Below are positions 20,602-32,200 of a DNA stretch of 64,000 nucleotides, in pieces (position 1 is the first letter of the stretch; the number at the start of each line of letters is the position of its first letter). The translations under genes and the position numbers were made by a program. Source of the stretch: Chondrilla cf. caribensis (Eukaryota; Porifera; Demospongiae; Chondrillida; Chondrillidae); assembly GCA_964020155.1 (NCBI GenBank), contig OZ026558.1, positions 195,001-259,000 of the forward strand, in the 5' to 3' direction. The notes under the pieces are model-generated. The model was not told where the DNA came from. It saw only the letters and a list, made by a program, of their open reading frames with translations, and ran no database searches.

Positions 20602-20807
20602 ATGTGTATGATGTATTCATTACTACAATTAGTTCAGTATTAACCACACCTCCTGCCCCTCCCTCCAGTAACCCAAAGAAGGCAATAGATTTTGCCTTTC
20701 AAGCTAAAGACAGTAATGGTCTGATCAGAATAATGGACAGACATCCCGATGATATGGAGTTGAAGAACATGGTGGAGAGCTATCTCCAGAGACTGGGGGG
20801 GAGATGA
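15938..20807 (+). CDS. VPS16: VPS16, C-terminal ~525 residues (13 exons, 5' part not in window)
   Basis: VPS16 is a core subunit of the HOPS and CORVET tethering complexes at endosomes and lysosomes. Exons: 15938-16149, 16427-16566, 16713-16857, 17190-17327, 17686-17794, 18010-18104, 18232-18372, 18874-18957, 19141-19242, 19668-19735, 19899-19998, 20440-20543, 20669-20807. All phases join. Diagnostic segments that align with human VPS16 are LMDAVEQCIEAASH, ASHFGRTFL, VLMDRLVNRGLYPLALKLC, LERFSKSKKPPPIGF and PFVDACLSKKNVTEAERYA. This is the alpha-solenoid half; the N-terminal beta-propeller (about 300 residues) is missing. The first exon enters in phase 1 (AG|GCG). Upstream DNA holds only VPS16 exon 8 debris, so either the 5' exons lie far upstream or this copy is also partial. 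It is the only copy here with every exon frame intact. The last codons are LGGR-stop after a G-run that varies between copies. Confidence 0.9.
16150..16345 (+). repeat. ~30-bp minisatellite at the start of a VPS16 intron
   Basis: About seven copies of TGTTCTACTGAGGGTGTACTG plus a variable GTAGTGT linker. The first copy overlaps the splice donor of the preceding exon (CAG|GTGTTC), so donor-like GTGTTC is repeated through the intron. Confidence 0.85.
16567..16712 (+). other. U12-type (minor spliceosome) intron in VPS16
   Basis: The intron begins GTATCCTTAA, a full match to the U12 donor consensus RTATCCTT. It has TCCCTTAAC at 16694-16702, close to the branch consensus TTCCTTAAC, with the branch A 11-12 nt before the acceptor AG (16711-16712). 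The protein needs this junction: CA|A restores Gln before LRNLSLKVLM, matching human Q-YKQLTIQVLL. No ordinary GT donor near 16566 gives an open frame. Confidence 0.85.
17328..17560 (+). repeat. (GT)n microsatellite starting at a VPS16 splice donor
   Basis: Interrupted (GT)n of about 230 bp. The first GT of the tract is the intron donor after GCTAAATTG. Interruptions include ACACT, TTTG and CATG. Confidence 0.95.
18373..18804 (+). repeat. (GT)n microsatellite in VPS16 intron 7
   Basis: About 430 bp of interrupted GT starting directly at the donor after CCATCCCTG. It holds a repeated interruption CTGTGCGTGTGTGCGAGTTG (two copies, at about 18655 and 18735). In copy C the matching tract (from 49197) is only about 40 bp. 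Confidence 0.95.
19361..19623 (+). repeat. (CA)n microsatellite in VPS16 intron 9
   Basis: Interrupted (CA)n with ACGCGCGCACGC and ACAACAC interruptions, just before the acceptor CTTGTGCAG. Orientation is opposite to the GT tracts of the other introns. Confidence 0.95.
20544..20602 (+). repeat. (GT)n microsatellite in VPS16 intron 12
   Basis: Begins five bases after the donor (GTTAGTGTGTG...). Matching tracts occur in copies C (50773) and D (54862), with different lengths. Confidence 0.9.
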
Positions 20808-23483
20808 GGAGGGTGGGGAGTAACCGTGACAACCATATAGCAGGGTTGCATGTAATCCAGCATGTAATGGACTATTATTTGTACATGTTTGTGTGGAGCA
20901 ATATGCAGTAGCTGTTGTGTGTGCTACAGGTACGCAATAATTATACTTGAGTTTTGATGTGTTTGTGTGTCATTGACGATTGTTATGTTAGAATGGATCA
21001 TTATTTCATATGACGTCTCACATACAGTGGTTACACTGTGTTTGTGAACACATTTGCAGTTCATTTCTGTAATGTCCAGAACTGCAGAATGGGGATAGCT
21101 ATAGATCATTTGCAGAATGGTAGGGATAACTCGATAAGATGTGGAATTTAAAGTGAAGAAACCTACTGTACTTTGATCACATCTAGCTTCAGGTAGGTTG
21201 AGCTCATAACAATTCTAAAATGAATGAGCTGCTAAAGGTAACTTACGACAGTAACAAACCATAGATAGTAAGTATAGTAAGAGAGAGGGACTATGAAACT
21301 ACATGAACAAACTTGGAAGCCATTTTCACAGTGTGATAACCACGTGACATCCTGGTAAACACTGGCGGGTAAATGGCGGGTGTTGACGTCTGCTCACTGC
21401 TTCACAGAAGCAAGAAGACAATAAGTGATGCTAACGTTGTTTTAATCCGTTTCCTATGATTGTACTTGGACCGCTGTGTTCACGTTTGGCACATTATCCC
21501 GGTGTCCCGAATCACCCCGTGTCACCCCATCTCTCTGTAAGTTTCAGTTTGCTTGATTACTTTGTGTGTTGTCGGTTCTTTAGCCGCTTTGAAAGTAGTA
21601 TACTCTTAGACCAGTTTAAACGGTGATCCCCTGTCTACGAATACTGGTTGTAGGATGGTGATAATGTGTAACTTTGAAGACTGTTATTATTCCATTCAAA
21701 TGCTGAACATGTGAATACTGATGTAGTGTGTCTCTTATTTGGTGTTGAGGATTGCAGTATTATAGTATTTTGTCACCTCCCCCGTGTGTGTTGATATGTA
21801 ATTTAATTACCCTTCAATGTTTTGTCAACATATCATAACATTGTACTGTACTATAGATAATGTTTTTTGAGGGGATTGACCTTTAGAAAGGCTACACAGG
21901 GGATGGATCCTTTGTATGGGATACAAGGGCCATTGATACTCACTACAAGTGACCAATTTCCTGTACTTTATTCCTAAAGTGATATCAAACAACATGTATC
22001 CAGTTGAGCCACTTTCTGACCTTTTACATGATAGCTGATTTATAGCAATTATTAGTTGTAACCTCTGGGCTTGTAGGGGCACATAGGCACATAGGATGTA
22101 TATGGCTGTTGGTATAATGTTATTTGCTGTAACAATAGATGAGGATACATGTGGTGTTGTACCAGTGGCATGTTCACTCTCATTGTAGTCTACCCATCAG
22201 AGCTACTGTTACAGCAGGGTGCCTGTGTCATTTCAGATCAACCTGATTATCTCCTGATAGCCGGTTCACCTTCGCTCTCACAGGTGGTCCATTAGACCTT
22301 GGAATTGTTCAGGAATTCTATAGCTGGGATACTATTATGTGATGTAGTTACAACACAAGAAGCCTTTGTCTCTTGTTGCCTGGGAGATCATCTATAGCTA
22401 CTCACCTAGGTGACACCATAGAAGCTGATACAGTCCCAGGAATCCCATAAATATCCTCACTAGCCCCTCCCAGTAGTCTGAGGTCTTGAGAGTTTATTGG
22501 GAATATGAGACCAACTCACCTGATGCTACAGATGTGACCAAATAAGGTCATACTCTCTTCTGTACATCACCCCACTATACCATCACTGAGAAGCCATTTT
22601 TCCCGGAGATCCTCACCTCTCCTGAGTGGTCCATTCTAATGTGAGGTAATTTAGTTGAGCCCTTTATCCAGTTCAGCACAACCAGGCAGGATACAACTAA
22701 CTTGTGTCTTGGTGTGCACAATTCATACTGGCATAGTCCAATATGAAGCTATGTATATGAAAAGTGTTTACTAATATCACCATTCTCAGTTGTTGATCAT
22801 ATTGTCCCAATGCCAAACCTGTCTGTCGACCTGTGCTGTTCCCAGGTACACATCAGTGACCTGTGCTCCAGCAGTGATGTGTGCACACTCTTCACCAAAC
22901 CAGGATGCAGTATATTTATAGTACATTAGGATACTGTCCTATGGGATAAAAAAATACAGTGGTGATTGAAAGTAGTGATTCCAAAACTTACAGGGCACTT
23001 CCAAGTGCTCCCGTGTGCTCGTACATATGTGTGCTTGCATGCTATAAGGCATTAATTAGGTCATTCGTATCGACTGTATGTGCTATGGTGCTACATTGAT
23101 CGTTCTTTGAATCTAGAATGGAGAATTTAGACTTCATAGAGAACAGTTTAGTCCTTCTCTTGAACAAAGATTTTTTCTGAACCTTAATGGGCCTCCCAGC
23201 ATTTTACCCAGCTTCACATAGTAACTGCAGTGGCTATACCTTCTTCATTCAAATTCTAAGGATTTGGCTGGGCATTATGCCTCTCGTTTTCCAAGAATTA
23301 TTCCTTTCCATCACCACTGTACATATAGTTTTCATGTACATATGTAACTATTGTTGTCAAGGAAACTGCATGGGTGCATGTTGTCCCATGTCACACCTAT
23401 GTGTGTCATCTGCACGTGACCTACATTAAATAGCACCTCCAATAGTTTGGTACTGACCACACCTCCTGTCCCTCCCCCTTCAG
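20808..23483. other. VPS16 downstream tail, duplicated elsewhere
   Basis: No gene. Close copies follow the last VPS16 exon at 51082-52680 (shorter) and 55141-58077. Landmarks are GTGGAATTTAAAGTGAAG (21141), the promoter-like module (21308-21500), CCAGTTGAGCCACTTTCTG (21998), GAAGCTGATACAGTCCCAGG (22421), CAGTCTGTTGACCTGTGCTG-like text (22820) and CACCTCCAATAGTTTGG (23433). The tail ends in another copy of the last VPS16 exon. Confidence 0.8.
21308..21545. promoter_or_regulatory. Promoter-like dispersed module, copy 2
   Basis: GGAAGCCATTTT, CACGTGAC (21341-21348), GGTAAATGGCGGG and GTTGACGTCTGC in that order, then TTGGACCGCTGTGTTCACG and CCGGTGTCCCGAATCACCCC. Confidence 0.5.
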
Positions 23484-23640
23484 GAACCCAAAGAAGGCAA
23501 TAGATTTTGCCTTTCAAGCTAAAGACAGTAATGGTCTGATCAGAATAATGGACAGACATCCCGATGATATGGAGTTGAAGAACATGGTGTAGAGCTATCT
23601 CCAGAGACTGGGGGGGGGGGGGGGGAGATGAGGAGGGTGG
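23484..23640 (+). pseudogene. Duplicated last exon of VPS16, stop-broken
   Basis: Repeats exon 13 (AACCCAAAGAAGGCAATAG ...) 2.8 kb after the exon it copies. The first base is changed (T to G), AACATGGTGTAG has a premature stop at 23590-23592, and the G-run near the end is expanded to well over ten. Confidence 0.9.
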
Positions 23641-24662
23641 GGAGTAACCATGACAACCATAGAGCAGGGTTGCATGGAATCAACATGTAATGGACTATTA
23701 TTTGTACATGTTTTGTGTGGAGCAATGTGCAGTAGATTTTATGTGTGTTCACACAGGTATGCAATAATTATACTTGAGTTTGTTGTGTATCATTGACGTG
23801 TGTGTCATGTTAGAATGGATGATCATTTCATATGATGTCTCACATACAATGGTTACACTGTGTTTGTGAGAACTTTCAAAGCTCACCGTATGTAATCACA
23901 TCTAGAACTGTAGAATGATAAAGAATGATAAAGATAAGATGTGTACAGCCAGCACCATTTATGGTGATGTACATGTGATATGCATGTGATATGCATGTGA
24001 TCAACTGACAGCCATCGAGTGTCCTGACGTATGTTTACTATAGCTACAGATTCTCTGTGGAAGAAAGGTTAGGAAAGTTATATTGTTTTTGTGGTTGTTC
24101 CCTATAATGTACGATCATGTCAAATTACGTTTTATAATATTATGGCAATAACAAACTTGGAAGCCATTTTCCACAGCGTGATAACCGTGTGACATCCTCT
24201 CTGGTGAACATTGGCGGGTCCTTCAAGAACTCAACTTAGGAAGTCGATAAATGATGCCAACCCTCTTCTAGTCTGTTTCCTATAATTGTGCTCGGACCGC
24301 TGTGTGTGACATTAGGTGCCTCTCCCTTATTGCCCTGGTGTCCGGAATAACCCCGTGTCACCCCATCTCTCTACTAGTTTCAGTTGGATTGGTATAGTTT
24401 GCTTGATTACTTTGCACTCATTGGTTTGGTGTCAGTTGTAGATCAGGCACCTCTGTGTGTGTTGTCTGTTCTTTAGCTGCTTTTAAAGCACTGTACACTC
24501 TTGGTCCCTTGTCTATGAAAACTGGTAGTAGGATGTTGACAACGTATAACTTATGACTCTTTCGGTATATTATCGCTCTGCTTCAGTCACATTGGACAAG
24601 AACTACGGCAAGCACTACAACACACACAGTGCATCATTGGATACTGGGAAGGACATCCCATG

Positions 24663-24665
<3 letters not shown>
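23641..24665. other. Duplicated intergenic sequence with module copy 3 and an inverted VPS16 shard
   Basis: 24160-24370 is a worn copy of the promoter-like module (E-box changed to CCGTGTGAC; YY1-like and CRE-like sites lost). 24565-24602 (ATCGCTCTGCTTCAGTCACAT then TGGACAAG) is the reverse complement of part of VPS16 exon 12 with a few bases missing, and 24625-24660 is reverse-complement intron 11 sequence. No gene. Confidence 0.7.
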
Positions 24666-24735
<70 letters not shown>

Positions 24736-24758
24736 ACACACACACACAACAGTGTGTC

Positions 24759-24814
<56 letters not shown>

Positions 24815-24815
24815 A
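24666..24815 (+). repeat. (CA)n followed by (GT)n
   Basis: About 65 bp of CA, a short GCACAACACACACACAACAG bridge, then about 50 bp of GT: two complementary microsatellite tracts that could pair as a hairpin. Confidence 0.9.
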
Positions 24816-24837
24816 GCACCCTGCTTTGATATGCATA

Positions 24838-25605
24838 TATAATAGTGGTGTCTATACAGCTAGTAGTGGTGTGTGTACAGCTAGTAGTCGTGTGTACAGT
24901 TAGTAATGGTGTGTGTACATATAGCTAACAGTGGTGTGTTTACAGCTAATATTGGCCTGTGTTAGGTTTCCTACGGGTGTCCATGTACTTTTGAGTCAGT
25001 TGTAAAATGTGGTGAAAGGCTTCTTGGGGAGGGCTTCTGGTGAGGGCTTCTGGTGAGAAAGGTGAGCTAATTTGTGTAATCTAATAACTATAATTAATCT
25101 AATAACTAAAATTTGTTAGTAGTACAGCTAGTGTGTATGCAGCTAGTATTGATGTGTGTATATACTACTAATAGTGATAGTAGTGGCTAGTAGTGGTGTG
25201 TGTACAGCTAGTAGTGGTGTGTGTACAGCTAATGGTGGTGTGTGTACAGCTAGTAGTGATGCGTGTACAGCTAGTAGTGGTGCATGTACAGCTAGTAGTG
25301 GTAGTAGTGGTGTGTGTACAGCTAGTAGTGGTGTGTGTACAGCTAGTAGTGGTGTGTGTATGGCTAGTAGTGATGTGTGTACAGCTAGTAGTGATGTGTG
25401 TACAGCTGGTAGTGATGTGCATGTGTAAAGCTAGTAGTGGTGTGTGTACAGCTAGTAGTTATGTGTGTACAGCTAGTAGTGATGTGTGTACAGCTAGTAG
25501 TGATGTATGTACAGTTATAGTAGTGATGGGTGTACAGCTAGTAGTGATGTGTGTACAGCTAGTAATCGTGTGTACAGTTAGTAGTGGTGTGTGTACATAT
25601 AGCTA
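24838..25605 (+). repeat. Short, degenerate 21-bp arrays with spacer
   Basis: A few 21-bp units at 24838-24950, a spacer (GTGTTAGGTTTCCTACGGGTG ... GTGAGCTAATTTGTGTAATC), then about 18 units at 25180-25605 with indels that break phase. Confidence 0.9.
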
Positions 25606-26790
25606 ACAGTGGTGTGTTTACAGCTAATATTGGCATGTGTTAGGTTTCCTACGGGTGTCCATGTACTTTTGAGTCAGTTGTATAGTGTGGTGAAAGGCTT
25701 CTTGGGGAGGGCTTCTGGTGAGAAAGGTGAACTAATTTGTGTAATCTAATAACTATAATTTGTGTAATCTAATAATATTGTTGGCCAAACAACCACTGGA
25801 GAAAGGTGAACTAATTTGTGTAACCTATTGTTGGCTAAACAACCACGGGTATTATTAGCAAGGAACCCCTTGATGATAACCTCACAAGTCAGAGCAAATG
25901 TCATGAAAGTGTATGATTGGTTGTAGTGCATGAAGCCAATGACGGAAGATCAAAAGGTGTGTGCTCATCAAAGCACTTAGTACTTCTTTTCTTAAATCCC
26001 TGCAAGTTATGAGTCTCACTACATATGCCTCTTCAAGACGATCATATTTGTAGTTGATAATGCATGTACATTTAGTTGTGATGTATGTACATATACAGGT
26101 AGTAGTGGTGTGTGTACAGCTATGTGTGTACAGATAGTAGTGGTGTTTGTACAGAAAGTATAGTGATGTGTGTACGTACAGGGAAGACTCTCATGTGCTC
26201 ATGTTTATTGCTATCATGAGGGACATAATAAATGTTTTAATGGCTTAGCTGTGCATTGTGCCCATACCAATTCAATTCTTATTTTATATGTACGTACATA
26301 TACGTATATGTAATCATCATTGTACATACTTATATGCCATGTTCTTCATCCTTAAGGGTACGGGATGAAACAGTAGATGTAATAGTGTAGGAGATTAATT
26401 TAAAGTATCTTCCTGGTTGCAAATGAACTGCAAGTCCAGTGTCATGCAAAGTTCATACACTGTATTAGATATTTTGATAATAATTATTAATTATTTGAAT
26501 AATTCAATAATTTGATTGATTGAATAATTGAATAATTATCATACATAATGTAACAATTACAGTTATATACAGTAACTGTTACAATATTATAATTACAACT
26601 AACAATACAGCAGTAATAAAACATTGCTCAATTGACTATTATAATAGAGGTATATTATACTGTGATAGTAACATTAATGTTTGTGAAATAAAGTTCAATG
26701 TTTTGCTGATACTGTATGTAATAAGCAAATAAGTATATGTAGTAGAAATGAGATATTTATATACAGCATACTAGTAAGCATACTCTATGC
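25606..26790. other. Spacer copy and AT-rich intergenic DNA
   Basis: 25620-25930 repeats the array spacer (TTTGAGTCAGTTGTA, GATAACCTCACAAGT, TGATTGGTTGTA). A few decayed 21-bp units lie at 26095-26180. From 26250 the DNA is AT-rich with AATAATT runs and shows no gene; it is the 3' flank of the HSPA12-like gene. Confidence 0.7.
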
Positions 26791-29029
26791 TCATTTCCCA
26801 TAGTGGAATTCTATGGATTCATCAATAGATACACCTGTGTTCTCGTCGGTGCACACAATGTGGATCTCTGGGCCGTCAAATTCAATTTTCACTTGGACCT
26901 TACGATTCACACCACCTCTGGTGTCTGGCATGGGGACATGTATTGTAGCTAGATGCCGGCATCCTGGATCGTCAGTGTATCTGACATTGTGAGGAGCACG
27001 ATATACCTTGATGGTCATATTTGTGGCATCAGGCTCAAGTGGAAAGTACGAGCGTTTGATGAGTGTTTTTGTATTCTGGATTGTTCCACCACAAGGAAGA
27101 AATTCCTGATAGATGTCACCGCAATAATCCTTTCCCGTACTTTTAACATGGAACTTCTTATTAACTGGGTGTTTGTATGCATCAAATTCTTCACAAATCC
27201 CAAGGCCATATGAATACTCTGATACACGTTCCTGGATAATCGTTGGATTGAAGCCATAAAGTACTGCTCCCTTGATGATGGCGAGCCCGTTTTCTGGAGG
27301 GCGGATGATATTGTCCCTTTTGACTTTTGTTTTAACTTTCTCTTGAATTGTAGAAAATAGCAGAGGGGATGATGAGAAGGAACCAACCATGTACACTGCA
27401 GCAATGTTTGGTACCCTCTGTAAATCATCGTTAAGACAAGTCTGTATGCACTCAATTGGTTTAGTAAATAACTGAGCAAGAACCCCAACATTTATTAGGA
27501 GCATTTTGGATGGTGAAATGGAGACTCCTTCTACGTTGCACTGCCTTATGAGGATCGAAGCACTGGTTCCTGAAATATCAAAACAAGCTTCTCCAAAATT
27601 TTGATCCAGTCTGAAACGTATTGGATCTTTATTTTCTCCCTGAAGTGCTGTCTTGCATGCTTCGAATTCTTTCATGAGATCCATCCAAGCATCAGTGTAT
27701 TCTACTTTGAGTCTGTCAATGAAACGTGTTTCACCATGCTTGTTTCCTTCCTGATGTCTCCCAAATATATTTTCTAGAAGCTCTTCAAATGCTCTATCAA
27801 CCAGGGTTCCTCCATATGGTCCTCCACTGGGCGGGGCAAGCTCCCGGACTACATATGTATCTCCCTCCCTTTTATCCAGGGAGTGGTAGGCGATATCGAC
27901 CGTTCCCCCTCCACAGTCCACAACGGCGTAGGTCAGGCTTCTAAGGGCTTTAGATTTATCCTTCTGTGCCTTCACATAAACAGCAGCACATTCAGGCTCC
28001 AAAGCAATCACTAGTTGACTTCTTGTTGACTTATTACACAGCGCAGCCTGTAAGTAGTAAATAGGTGGTGTTACTTTAGGGGATGTATGTTATTGAATAA
28101 AATACAGGATGGGCTTCACGTCTGGCTTGCTACAATCATCCCACCAAACACCCAGGAGAAATAAAGAGGAGGAATGGTCTAGATTAATTCATATCTCATA
28201 ATAATTAATAATTTAACCACAACAATAAATTGAAATGTGGATGGACTAATTGTATGTTGGATTTGTTAGCTAGTTACCGTGTATTTAAGGGCCTAGTAGG
28301 TTGCATAGGCTAATACATCATAATTACCTAACCTGAATCCTATCCAATGTATATATAATATAATCAACTTGAGTTAATGGTATATCTTAATATATGTTGT
28401 ACTTTAGTAAGTACACACCTTATAAGCCGCTTCTCTCATGAAGTGTCTTGCTCCTGTACTCCAGATAGCAGGAACAGTCAGTACCCAGCGGATGTCACAT
28501 GAGTCAGCACTGATGCGAAGCCCCTCTAATTTAGTATCAATGAAATTTATTAACTTTGTCTTGAGATGTTCAAGGGCTTTTGAAAATATATCAATTGCTG
28601 GCATTGAGCTTCTATCATCACCATTAATAGGAGATATTCTGTACTTCATATCAAAATTCTGAAGGCAAATTACACAATATTGTTAAAAATGTTTAATATT
28701 TAAGATTAAATTTTATAATATAGAAATTATTTACATGTACATACCTTCTCTTCATGCAATTTCATTTTAAAGTGCTTGAATAAGCGATGTGAGTTCTTAT
28801 CTTCTGGCTCCAGGGTTCCGTATTTATGTTCAGCTTCCCACCCATAAGCAACTACTTCTCCAGTCTCATCCAGAAGAATAGTGGTTGGGGCCATGGTCAC
28901 TAGACCTCCTACTGGAGCACATTCCCACTCTGTGAAGGGTATCGGATCTTCATCGTCATCTACACCATAGGCTAATTTAGTATAGGAAGTACCAAAATCT
29001 ATAGCTGCAACTACAGCTGGTTCACTCAT
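26791..29029 (-). CDS. HSPA12-like HSP70-family protein
   Basis: Three exons on the minus strand: 29029-28745, 28658-28419 and 28047-26791, all phase-0 junctions (donors GTATGT, GTGTGT; acceptors TTCAG, TTACAG), giving 593 residues. ATPase landmarks are phosphate-1 AIDFGTSYTKLAYG (9-22), VLTVPAIW (about 153-160), the Pro-Glu-x-x-Ala element ALEPECAAVY, phosphate-2 DCGGGTVD (219-226) and an adenosine-site element VYMVGSFSSSPLL. The C-terminal region lacks the standard HSP70 EEVD tail and lid, as in HSPA12A/B, which are somewhat longer (about 675). Such proteins are cytosolic ATP-binding chaperone relatives with poorly known clients; the family is expanded in several invertebrates. The start ATG lies just downstream of a TATA-like element. 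It shares a promoter with the plus-strand gene at 29220. Intact. Confidence 0.88.
28048..28418 (-). other. Intron 2 of the HSPA12-like gene
   Basis: 371-bp AT-rich intron between 28419 and 28047. No ORF or repeat of note. Confidence 0.8.
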
Positions 29030-29219
29030 GGTTACTGAGTCCTGCTGTGTGTTGCTGGGAAGTGTGTGAATCTTTATATCAGCAGCAATTTAATGGGATT
29101 CATGAGTGTTCTGACCACACTCCATAGGTTGGGATATAAAAGAACATCACAGATCATTTCACCCAGCTCGTTGGGAAGTATATATAGAAAGTCAGGCACA
29201 TCAGTATCCTCTCAGTGCA
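29030..29219. promoter_or_regulatory. 190-bp bidirectional promoter region
   Basis: Separates two start codons in head-to-head orientation. For the minus gene, a TATA-like GATATAAAG lies 40-50 bp before ATG 29029 (plus-strand CTTTATATC at about 29071). For the plus gene, GTATATATAG lies at 29178-29187, about 35 bp before ATG 29220. A second plus-strand GATATAAAAG is at about 29132. No clear heat-shock element (alternating nGAAn blocks) was found. Confidence 0.6.
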
Positions 29220-32200
29220 ATGTTCTCAAGGTATACCAAAATTAGAACTTAATACACTGTTTAGCAGATTACTGTAAGAATGTTTAAGTAACTACTCTTG
29301 TCTTTTAATATACAGGGTTTGGATGTGGCTCAGTGACTGGTATGATCATGACATTTTTTATTAATATTATGGTATTTGCTTTGGATATATCCTATCTGTA
29401 ACCGAAACCATAGGGCCCCTGGATCTCAAGGCAGGGAACCACAACGCATGGTTGGTATTGAAAGCATCACCACATATCGTAGCGAATATAATTTATATCG
29501 CAGTGATTATGAAAAACGTCTTGAACTTATCCGAAACATGTTAGTGAAGGTCAATGTTTCTATTCTATGCTATGTATGCATATTGTTACTAGTTTTCCAT
29601 GTTTATTGCTTTTGTATAGGTTGTTAACTATAGTTGAACAAGTGACAGAAATGAAAGAAGATTTTGACAAAAGGCTGGTTCTTGTAATATATAGCATCTA
29701 ATTCTTTCCAACTCTTACAGCAGCTATGTATTTCTGTGATCACTATTGATACTAGATGGCCCTGGGATTAGATTGAAATTTACTGATTTTATTAATTTTT
29801 GCTATAAAGATGGAAAAGGTACCCTTTGGGAACTCTTTTCCACCTAGGACATCATGTGGGTATAAGTTGGATTGGTTTAACAGTGGTTCAGGTTGGAAGT
29901 GTTTGGAATATTACCCTTTACCCTTTGATCACCATATGCAGTCATGCTTGTCTTCTCTCCCACACGTACCCCCCTTATAAATACACCATAACCACAATTA
30001 AGGCACAAATTATACATGTACACACACACACTTGTACCTGTACTATATTATTAGATTTTATAATAATGTACGTATTTGTTTATTGATATTTATTTTACTT
30101 GCCCTGTAATTGTAACCCACTGCCACCAATTGTCAGTGTTAGTTATAATCATTGACAAAAGGTTAGATCTTTCTAGTAGCTGTAAGTTGATTAATATATA
30201 TATATATATATATATAATATATATACGTACGTATATGCTACAGTCAACAGACGGCAGGCATTGTAGGAAACAGTCAACATCCAAATGTTCTGCAGCAAAG
30301 AAATGAAAACCTCAAGGCAGAGTTGGAGGAGACAAAAACACAGGTGATTAAGCTTCAAGAACAGCTGAGAGGGTCAGTCCTTTTGTATGTAATCAGTACA
30401 TTTTGTATTGTGACATACGTCAAGGTTATTTGATACTATATTAATAATAATGTTATGCATCTTCCAATTGCTAAATGTCAGAGCTAGAACAGAGATGGTG
30501 ATCACTGCAAAAAAGCGTGGTGTCCTTCCTGATAGAGATAGGGTGGCCAATGAACATGCTATTAGGATCTATTTCAATCAGACGTTCCCAGCTTTTACAG
30601 ATGAATATGGTATTGAAGCCACAAATGCAAGGAAAGAATTGACAGAACTATTTGTTGTACGTTATTATAATTCCATAATATGTTATACATGTGGATATGA
30701 TGCTTCATTTTTTTTCTTATTAACCACATGTGAAAGATTTCTTGTGTACGTGGCATATTCCATTGTTCATAGGAATGCTTCAAGTATGCCCGTGAATATT
30801 TTGCCAGGAAAATGGCTGGAGCAAAGCACTATGGAATACATGTCCCTGAACAGTTGAAAGAGTTGGATTTGGTGTGTTTTCATATTAGTGTATTGTAATA
30901 ATATTATAATACATGACACTGTAAATGTGTACTGGACAGTGCATATGTGTATTTGCATATGTCTGAAAATGTAATTACATAAATGCATTGATGCAGAAAT
31001 ATACGTAGCATGAACGCCTTCTTATTGATAATGAAATGTTTAATACATGTGAACAGTAATGGGACTATTGTCAACCTGTAACTGAGGTTTGTTTCCAATA
31101 CACAGAATGCAGCATTTCAAGATGTTCATACTGCAGAAGTGTGGGTGGAGAGGAGTACAAACCCACAATTTTGGGAAATATATAAGGCAGTCATGGAACT
31201 GAAAAGTATAATGTTTCACAATGAGGAGGACCTAGTAGATGATTTGAAGAGCAAACTGCGCAAGGTTAGATTGAGTGTGTTGGAAGATAACGTGTTTTGT
31301 ACCATTTTTCAAGTTATTTGAAAATGTTTCAATCGTGAAAGTGAAATTAAGTTACTGAGTTATGAATTGATAACTCGATCATGTATTTGTTGGAGAAGTC
31401 ATCTCTTACAACCCACACCAGTAATTGTGGGTCCTAACAATTGTCCGTACAATCTTACACCATTTGTTATTTAATTGCAAAAATTTTTGTAAGGTTGAAG
31501 TATTTGCAACTGTACATAGGAAAAGGGGTCATTTGGTGGGTTGTCACATTTTTCAGTACAAGCACAAGCGTTGGAATTCGTCACCTTGTTGAAATTTTAT
31601 TTAACAGAAAGCTACTTCAAGTCTGTCTTTCTGTAGTTCTGTGTTTCAATATTGATCGGATGAGTTCTATGTAAGGGATGTTCTATTACTCTGGTTCCAT
31701 GGGAGACGAGATACCATGTTTTTCATATTTCCGCATACATAGAGTATCAACCAAAGCAACCTTCCAAATCATACTTATACAGAAGGATGTATGTGATATC
31801 ACAATTGATTTGTACATAACTTCGAACAATAAAATTAAAAGCCTATCAATACTGCATGGTGCTTGTGCTATTTTCTCCATGCTATTAAGCATCGGTATTG
31901 TTTTCTGATGATACCGGAATCACTAAATTGATGGAACCAACCAAATGACCTCTTTCCTCATGTGCAGTCACATTTATGCAAATGATAGCTTAGTTTTGCG
32001 AAAATTCACACTGTTGAGTCTTCTCTCTATCCTTGAATAACTCAAGGATAGTCATTCGAGAATGACCTCCTTGTAGCATTCACCAATTACGTTAAAGAGT
32101 GCATGTTGTGTTAATCACTACCTACAGTGTACTGTGCATAGGATTATATTATATTGGAAATTGTGTAGAAATTCATCAATTTACTGGAGAGTGAACAATA

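Noticed and set aside
29030..29219. Heat-shock element in front of the HSP70-type gene
   Set aside because: I found single GAA/TTC blocks but no run of three alternating nGAAn blocks with correct spacing.
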